Assembly: GCF_030052995.1 (NCBI RefSeq)
Contig: NZ_JASJPW010000006.1
Coordinates: 124,001-188,000 of the forward strand
DNA: 64,000 nucleotides
Source: Gemmobacter sp. 24YEA27
GTDB lineage: Bacteria; Pseudomonadota; Alphaproteobacteria; Rhodobacterales; Rhodobacteraceae
Direction: 5' to 3'
A program made the translations under genes and the position numbers. A model generated the notes under the pieces. That model had not been told where the DNA came from. It ran no database searches and saw nothing but the letters and a program-made list of their open reading frames with translations. Position 1 is the first letter of the stretch. Each line of letters begins with the position of its first letter. Shown piece by piece: positions 61,124-64,000 of this stretch.

Positions 61124-62986
61124 ATGAGTCTCGTGATGACCACGAACAGACCCGAGAGCGATATTGAGGATGCCTTGGTCTCGAAACTCAAGGAGCTTAA
61201 GTACGAGTATCGGCCCGATATTCGTGATCGGGTTACTTTGGAGGCGAATTTCAGGAGCAAATTCGAAGCGCTAAATCGTGTCAAGCTAACCGATGGCGAG
61301 TTTCAGCGGCTGCAGGATGAAATCGTCACACCGGATGTTTTTACGGCAGCACGCACCCTGCGCGAGCGGAATAGTTTTACCCGCGATGACGGCACGCCGC
61401 TGAACTACACGCTCGTGAACATCAAGGACTGGTGCAAGAATTCCTTCGAGGTGATCAACCAGCTTCGTATCAACACGGACAACAGTCACCACCGCTATGA
61501 CGTCATTCTGCTGATCAATGGTGTTCCAGTTGTTCAGATCGAACTGAAGACCCTAGGCATAAGCCCTCGTCGTGCCATGGAGCAAATCGTCGAGTACAAG
61601 AACGATCCGGGGAACGGCTATACCAAGACCATCCTCTGCTTCTTGCAGCTGTTCATCGTCAGCAATCGCGATCGGACGTTCTATTTCGCGAATAACAACG
61701 CGCGGCACTTCACCTTCAACGCCGAAGAGCGCTTTTTGCCAGTCTATGAATTCGCGGACGTCGATAACAAGAAGATTGTCCACCTCGACAGTTTCGCCGA
61801 AACATTCCTTGTCAAGTGCACCCTCGGCCAGACGATCAGCCGGTACATGGTTCTGGTCGCTAGCGAGCAGAAACTGCTGATGATGCGACCGTATCAGGTT
61901 TACGCAGTGAAGGCGATTGTCGACTCCATCGCCCAAGACTGCGGCAACGGCTACATTTGGCACACGACAGGCAGCGGCAAGACGCTCACCTCGTTCAAGG
62001 CGTCAACGCTCTTAAAGGACAATCCCGACATCGAGAAATGCCTCTTCGTCGTGGATCGCAAGGACCTTGATCGCCAGACGCGCGAGGAATTCAACAAGTT
62101 CCAGGAAGGCTGCGTCGAGGAGAACACCAACACGGCGTCCCTCGTTCGGCGCCTTCTTTCGGACGATTACGCCGACAAGGTCATCGTCTGCACGATCCAG
62201 AAGCTTGGCCTCGCGCTGAACGAGAACAGCAAGCGCAACAAGCAGCAGAAAAAGGACGGCAAGAAGAGCTTTAAGGAGCAGCTGGAACCCCTGCGCGATA
62301 AGCGCATCGCCTTTATCTTCGACGAGTGCCACCGTTCGCAGTTCGGCGAGCACCACAAGGCTATCAAGGAGTTCTTCCCGCGCGCTCAACTCTTTGGCTT
62401 CACTGGCACACCAATATTTTTTAAGAACGCTACACAGCAGAAAATCGAAAGCGATCAGGCCAGCATGTGGGAAACGGAGGATCTGTTCCCCAACCGCCTT
62501 CACACCTACACGATCACCCACGCCATCGAGGACGGCAACGTCCTTCGATTCCATGTCGACTATTTCAAGCCGCAAGGCAGAACGCTGCCGAAGCCGGGCG
62601 AACCGTTGGCCAAGCGGGCGGTCATCGATGCGATCCTCGCGAAACATGACGCGGCGACTGGTCAGCGCCGTTTCAATGCCTTGCTCGCCACCTCGTCGAT
62701 CAATGACGCCATTGAGTATTACGACCTCTTCAAGATGATGCAGGCAGAGAAGCTAGCCGCTGATCCTGGCTTCCGGCCGCTGAACATCGCCTGCGTCTTT
62801 TCCGGTTCGACCTTGTTGTCTTCCCTCTCGTGCTCAAGGTCCTCCGAAAGCTGCTCGATGTCCTTCTTCGCCTCAGGGGTTTCCGCAAGCTGGGCAGGCG
62901 GGGAAAAGACGCAGGCGATGTTCAGCGGCCGGAAGCCAGGATCAGCGGCTAGCTTCTCTGCCTGCATCATCTTGAAGAGGTCGTAA
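61124..62986 (+). CDS. hsdR: HsdR, type I restriction R subunit, cut by an inverted duplication
   Basis: Residues 1-560 are genuine HsdR: N-terminal nuclease core (HHRYDVILLINGVPVVQIELKT, with D and ExK near 126-142), helicase Walker A HTTGSGKT (about 281-288), KVIVCTIQKL, DECHRS (about 401-406) and FGFTGTP. At 62803 the true sequence ends; from 62804 the strand reads the reverse complement of its own continuation, giving 60 foreign residues to a stop at 62986. Family members are about 1000 aa, so the later helicase and the C-terminal assembly region are missing. No hsdM or hsdS is in the window. The start at 61124 follows a GGGGGTGA ribosome binding site. Confidence 0.85.
   Translation: MSLVMTTNRPESDIEDALVSKLKELKYEYRPDIRDRVTLEANFRSKFEALNRVKLTDGEFQRLQDEIVTPDVFTAARTLRERNSFTRDDGTPLNYTLVNIKDWCKNSFEVINQLRINTDNSHHRYDVILLINGVPVVQIELKTLGISPRRAMEQIVEYKNDPGNGYTKTILCFLQLFIVSNRDRTFYFANNNARHFTFNAEERFLPVYEFADVDNKKIVHLDSFAETFLVKCTLGQTISRYMVLVASEQKLLMMRPYQVYAVKAIVDSIAQDCGNGYIWHTTGSGKTLTSFKASTLLKDNPDIEKCLFVVDRKDLDRQTREEFNKFQEGCVEENTNTASLVRRLLSDDYADKVIVCTIQKLGLALNENSKRNKQQKKDGKKSFKEQLEPLRDKRIAFIFDECHRSQFGEHHKAIKEFFPRAQLFGFTGTPIFFKNATQQKIESDQASMWETEDLFPNRLHTYTITHAIEDGNVLRFHVDYFKPQGRTLPKPGEPLAKRAVIDAILAKHDAATGQRRFNALLATSSINDAIEYYDLFKMMQAEKLAADPGFRPLNIACVFSGSTLLSSLSCSRSSESCSMSFFASGVSASWAGGEKTQAMFSGRKPGSAASFSACIILKRS
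61705..62803 (+). repeat. left arm of a perfect inverted repeat (at least 1099 bp)
   Basis: This segment of hsdR is matched, as reverse complement, by 62902-64000: any position p pairs with 125705 minus p. The two ends checked directly (62796-62803 with 62902-62909, and 61705-61744 with 63961-64000) are identical, and the translated arms agree along their length. The arm may be longer, since the window ends inside the right copy. Confidence 0.95.
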
Positions 62987-64000
62987 TACTCAATGGCGTC
63001 ATTGATCGACGAGGTGGCGAGCAAGGCATTGAAACGGCGCTGACCAGTCGCCGCGTCATGTTTCGCGAGGATCGCATCGATGACCGCCCGCTTGGCCAAC
63101 GGTTCGCCCGGCTTCGGCAGCGTTCTGCCTTGCGGCTTGAAATAGTCGACATGGAATCGAAGGACGTTGCCGTCCTCGATGGCGTGGGTGATCGTGTAGG
63201 TGTGAAGGCGGTTGGGGAACAGATCCTCCGTTTCCCACATGCTGGCCTGATCGCTTTCGATTTTCTGCTGTGTAGCGTTCTTAAAAAATATTGGTGTGCC
63301 AGTGAAGCCAAAGAGTTGAGCGCGCGGGAAGAACTCCTTGATAGCCTTGTGGTGCTCGCCGAACTGCGAACGGTGGCACTCGTCGAAGATAAAGGCGATG
63401 CGCTTATCGCGCAGGGGTTCCAGCTGCTCCTTAAAGCTCTTCTTGCCGTCCTTTTTCTGCTGCTTGTTGCGCTTGCTGTTCTCGTTCAGCGCGAGGCCAA
63501 GCTTCTGGATCGTGCAGACGATGACCTTGTCGGCGTAATCGTCCGAAAGAAGGCGCCGAACGAGGGACGCCGTGTTGGTGTTCTCCTCGACGCAGCCTTC
63601 CTGGAACTTGTTGAATTCCTCGCGCGTCTGGCGATCAAGGTCCTTGCGATCCACGACGAAGAGGCATTTCTCGATGTCGGGATTGTCCTTTAAGAGCGTT
63701 GACGCCTTGAACGAGGTGAGCGTCTTGCCGCTGCCTGTCGTGTGCCAAATGTAGCCGTTGCCGCAGTCTTGGGCGATGGAGTCGACAATCGCCTTCACTG
63801 CGTAAACCTGATACGGTCGCATCATCAGCAGTTTCTGCTCGCTAGCGACCAGAACCATGTACCGGCTGATCGTCTGGCCGAGGGTGCACTTGACAAGGAA
63901 TGTTTCGGCGAAACTGTCGAGGTGGACAATCTTCTTGTTATCGACGTCCGCGAATTCATAGACTGGCAAAAAGCGCTCTTCGGCGTTGAAGGTGAAGTGC
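62719..64000 (-). CDS. hsdR: second hsdR copy, partial at both ends
   Basis: The minus strand is open from the window edge down to 62719. From 64000 to 62804 it is HsdR from the segment before PVYEFADVDNKK through Walker A and DECH motifs to NIACVFSPPAQLAE...EREDNKVEPE, which covers the spacer and extends the homology about 33 residues beyond the plus copy. At 62803 it crosses into the opposite arm and reads nonsense (AMFSGRKPG...) to a stop. Its own start lies beyond the window. Confidence 0.85.
   Translation of the reverse strand, partial: HFTFNAEERFLPVYEFADVDNKKIVHLDSFAETFLVKCTLGQTISRYMVLVASEQKLLMMRPYQVYAVKAIVDSIAQDCGNGYIWHTTGSGKTLTSFKASTLLKDNPDIEKCLFVVDRKDLDRQTREEFNKFQEGCVEENTNTASLVRRLLSDDYADKVIVCTIQKLGLALNENSKRNKQQKKDGKKSFKEQLEPLRDKRIAFIFDECHRSQFGEHHKAIKEFFPRAQLFGFTGTPIFFKNATQQKIESDQASMWETEDLFPNRLHTYTITHAIEDGNVLRFHVDYFKPQGRTLPKPGEPLAKRAVIDAILAKHDAATGQRRFNALLATSSINDAIEYYDLFKMMQAEKLAADPGFRPLNIACVFSPPAQLAETPEAKKDIEQLSEDLEHEREDNKVEPEKTQAMFSGRKPGSAASFSACIILKRS
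62902..64000 (-). repeat. right arm of the hsdR inverted repeat, continues past window
   Basis: Exact reverse complement of 61705-62803. The 98-bp spacer (62804-62901), read on the minus strand, is the natural continuation of hsdR (SPPAQLAETPEAKKDIEQL...), so the minus copy holds more real hsdR sequence than the plus copy. Confidence 0.95.

Noticed and set aside
62012..63693. 211-codon frames antisense to hsdR, present twice
   Set aside because: Identical because of the inverted repeat and antisense to HsdR; not genes.
1..64000. CRISPR arrays, tRNA or rRNA genes
   Set aside because: No regularly spaced direct repeats and no tRNA-like cloverleaf or rRNA sequence was noticed on either strand; a tRNAscan/Infernal run would be decisive.

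Overview
The window is high-GC DNA from an alphaproteobacterium. The conjugation, partition and replication genes, the HvrA-like H-NS protein and the pRiA4b ORF-3 family protein point to Rhodobacterales or a close relative such as Paracoccus, but no rRNA or housekeeping marker is present, so this is inference. Nearly everything is accessory: a mobile element (ICE or conjugative plasmid) with defence genes on one flank and cargo beside it.

Layout. (1) 1-1450: the 5' end of an unknown gene, then a complete IS3-family insertion sequence (223-1450) whose orfB carries an in-frame stop. (2) 1536-12934, plus strand: a probable antiphage island. It holds an unknown protein, an XRE-ImmA/IrrE regulator, a small acidic protein coupled to an SMC/RecF-like ATPase, and two overlapping nuclease-STAND genes (Mrr-like plus nSTAND3-like, and Cap4/DUF4297-like plus STAND with a long helical-repeat tail). 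The first nuclease-STAND gene is split by a one-base deletion in a G run. (3) 13345-22127: cargo with AraC/aldo-keto reductase, DJ-1/PfpI, RHH protein, class II Fic protein with a repeat-rich promoter, LysR, two tandem D-Ala-D-Ala carboxypeptidases, and LysR. (4) 22111-36923, minus strand: a P-type (Trb) type IV secretion operon, TraG coupling protein and relaxase. trbE is frameshifted. (5) 36924-43381, minus strand: candidate oriT repeat, transglycosylase, DUF736, TraF, DUF2840, RHH/ParA partition pair, RepA, and several small DNA-binding regulators. (6) 43650-59033, minus strand: the establishment or plasmid-biology block: ssb, a membrane protein, DUF2493, Toprim, a 1448-aa strawberry-notch-like helicase/methyltransferase, several small unknown proteins, a large ParB, DUF2958 and ArdC. 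(7) 59341-61120, plus strand: H-NS protein, pRiA4b ORF-3 family, Phd antitoxin and a 36-codon ORF. (8) 61124-64000: a type I restriction hsdR that runs into a perfect inverted copy of itself (arms of at least 1099 bp, 98-bp spacer).

How it fits together. The relaxase and TraG present DNA to the Trb channel, RepA/ParA/ParB maintain the element, and Ssb, ArdC and the sno-like protein probably help it establish in a new host. Four of these genes (sno-like, an unknown, parB, ardC) share a structured 5' leader with an outer GACGGG/CCCGTC stem. Two others (ssb and a 54-aa ORF) share a different hairpin with a UGG loop. These repeated leaders are the most interesting regulatory signal in the window.

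Caveats. Three single-base frameshifts in short G/C runs and the hsdR palindrome could be real decay or rearrangement, or read/assembly error. No tRNA, rRNA, CRISPR array or integrase was seen.
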